Source: a virus
Reading direction: 5' to 3' (one strand)
DNA: 22,249 nt
IMG/VR virus record: IMGVR_UViG_3300027146_000009
Span: 1-22,249 of that record
The position numbers and the translations under genes were made by a program. Position 1 is the first letter of the stretch. Each line of letters begins with the position of its first letter. The notes beneath the pieces were generated by a model, which worked only from the letters and a program-made list of their open reading frames with translations, did not search any database and was not told the origin of the DNA. Positions 22,190 through 22,249 of the stretch are shown here, one piece after another.

Positions 22190-22239
22190 CGGTGTATAAC
22201 CACACCCGGAATATACACCGGATGCGGATATATTGTCAA
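22190..22239 (-). promoter_or_regulatory. Sigma-70-like promoter with palindromic operator (class A), minus strand
   Basis: On the minus strand TTGACA (22239-22234) and TATATT (22215-22210) are 18 nt apart. A perfect 9-bp inverted repeat, CGGTGTATA (22190-22198) and TATACACCG (22212-22220) on the + strand, overlaps the -10 and the early transcript with 13 nt between halves. The half-site is the same as at 1472-1492, but the spacing differs (13 against 5 nt). Shine-Dalgarno AGGGAG is at 22188-22183. Confidence 0.75.
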
Positions 22240-22249
22240 ACTGTTTTTA

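Noticed and set aside
1-22249. tRNA genes, CRISPR arrays or insertion sequences
   Set aside because: None seen; the window is almost fully coding, with only short gaps at 1446-1520, 1758-1817, 6885-6955, 21113-21203 and 21741-21839.

Overview
The window is a late (structural) region of a tailed double-stranded DNA bacteriophage or prophage. Genes are tightly packed, nearly all on the + strand, with stop/start overlaps such as TAATG and ATGA. An HK97-type head gene set, a long tape-measure protein, a tail tube with a -1 frameshifted G/GT tail chaperone and no visible sheath gene point to a siphovirus-like particle with a short-to-medium non-contractile tail. The host cannot be named from this sequence. 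It should be a bacterium, because sigma-70-like promoters and intrinsic terminators are present. No integrase, repressor or replication gene lies in the window, so lifestyle is undecided.

Layout. 1-291: C-terminal end of a DNA methyltransferase. 273-1445: large terminase. 1465-1790: an isolated small gene with its own promoter, palindromic operator and terminator (moron-like). 1818-6884: head module, comprising a portal with an extra C-terminal domain, a MuF-type head morphogenesis protein, a prohead protease/scaffold and the major capsid protein, closed by a terminator. 6956-7815: two head-tail connector genes. 7815-12446: accessory block inserted in the connector module, with two small membrane proteins and then a tandemly duplicated cassette of a 75-aa protein plus a ~600-aa beta-helix spike. 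12443-18185: tail completion, tail terminator, tail tube, G/GT chaperone, tape measure and tail hub. 18185-21112: large tail tip/fibre protein. 21204-21740: endolysin-like peptidase. 21746-21774: bidirectional terminator. 21840-22172 (minus): small orphan gene with the same kind of promoter, operator and leader as the moron-like gene.

Two promoter classes are visible. Class A (two copies) has -35/-10 boxes, a TATACAC/GTGTATA palindrome and a near-identical Shine-Dalgarno leader, and drives small orphan genes. Class B (three copies) is a 13-nt motif TGTGGGATA(C/G)TGG placed exactly 4 nt before the ATG of the portal, protease and first connector genes. It reads as an extended -10 whose predicted start point is the A of the start codon, so these late modules are probably transcribed as leaderless mRNAs. 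Two class B sites sit directly behind intrinsic terminators. A fourth near-copy lies inside the tail terminator gene, about 200 nt before the tail tube gene.

The most unusual points are the leaderless late-promoter motif, the shared operator on the two orphan genes, the duplicated spike cassette in the middle of the connector genes, and a head morphogenesis frame that is open into the portal gene but has no usable upstream start.
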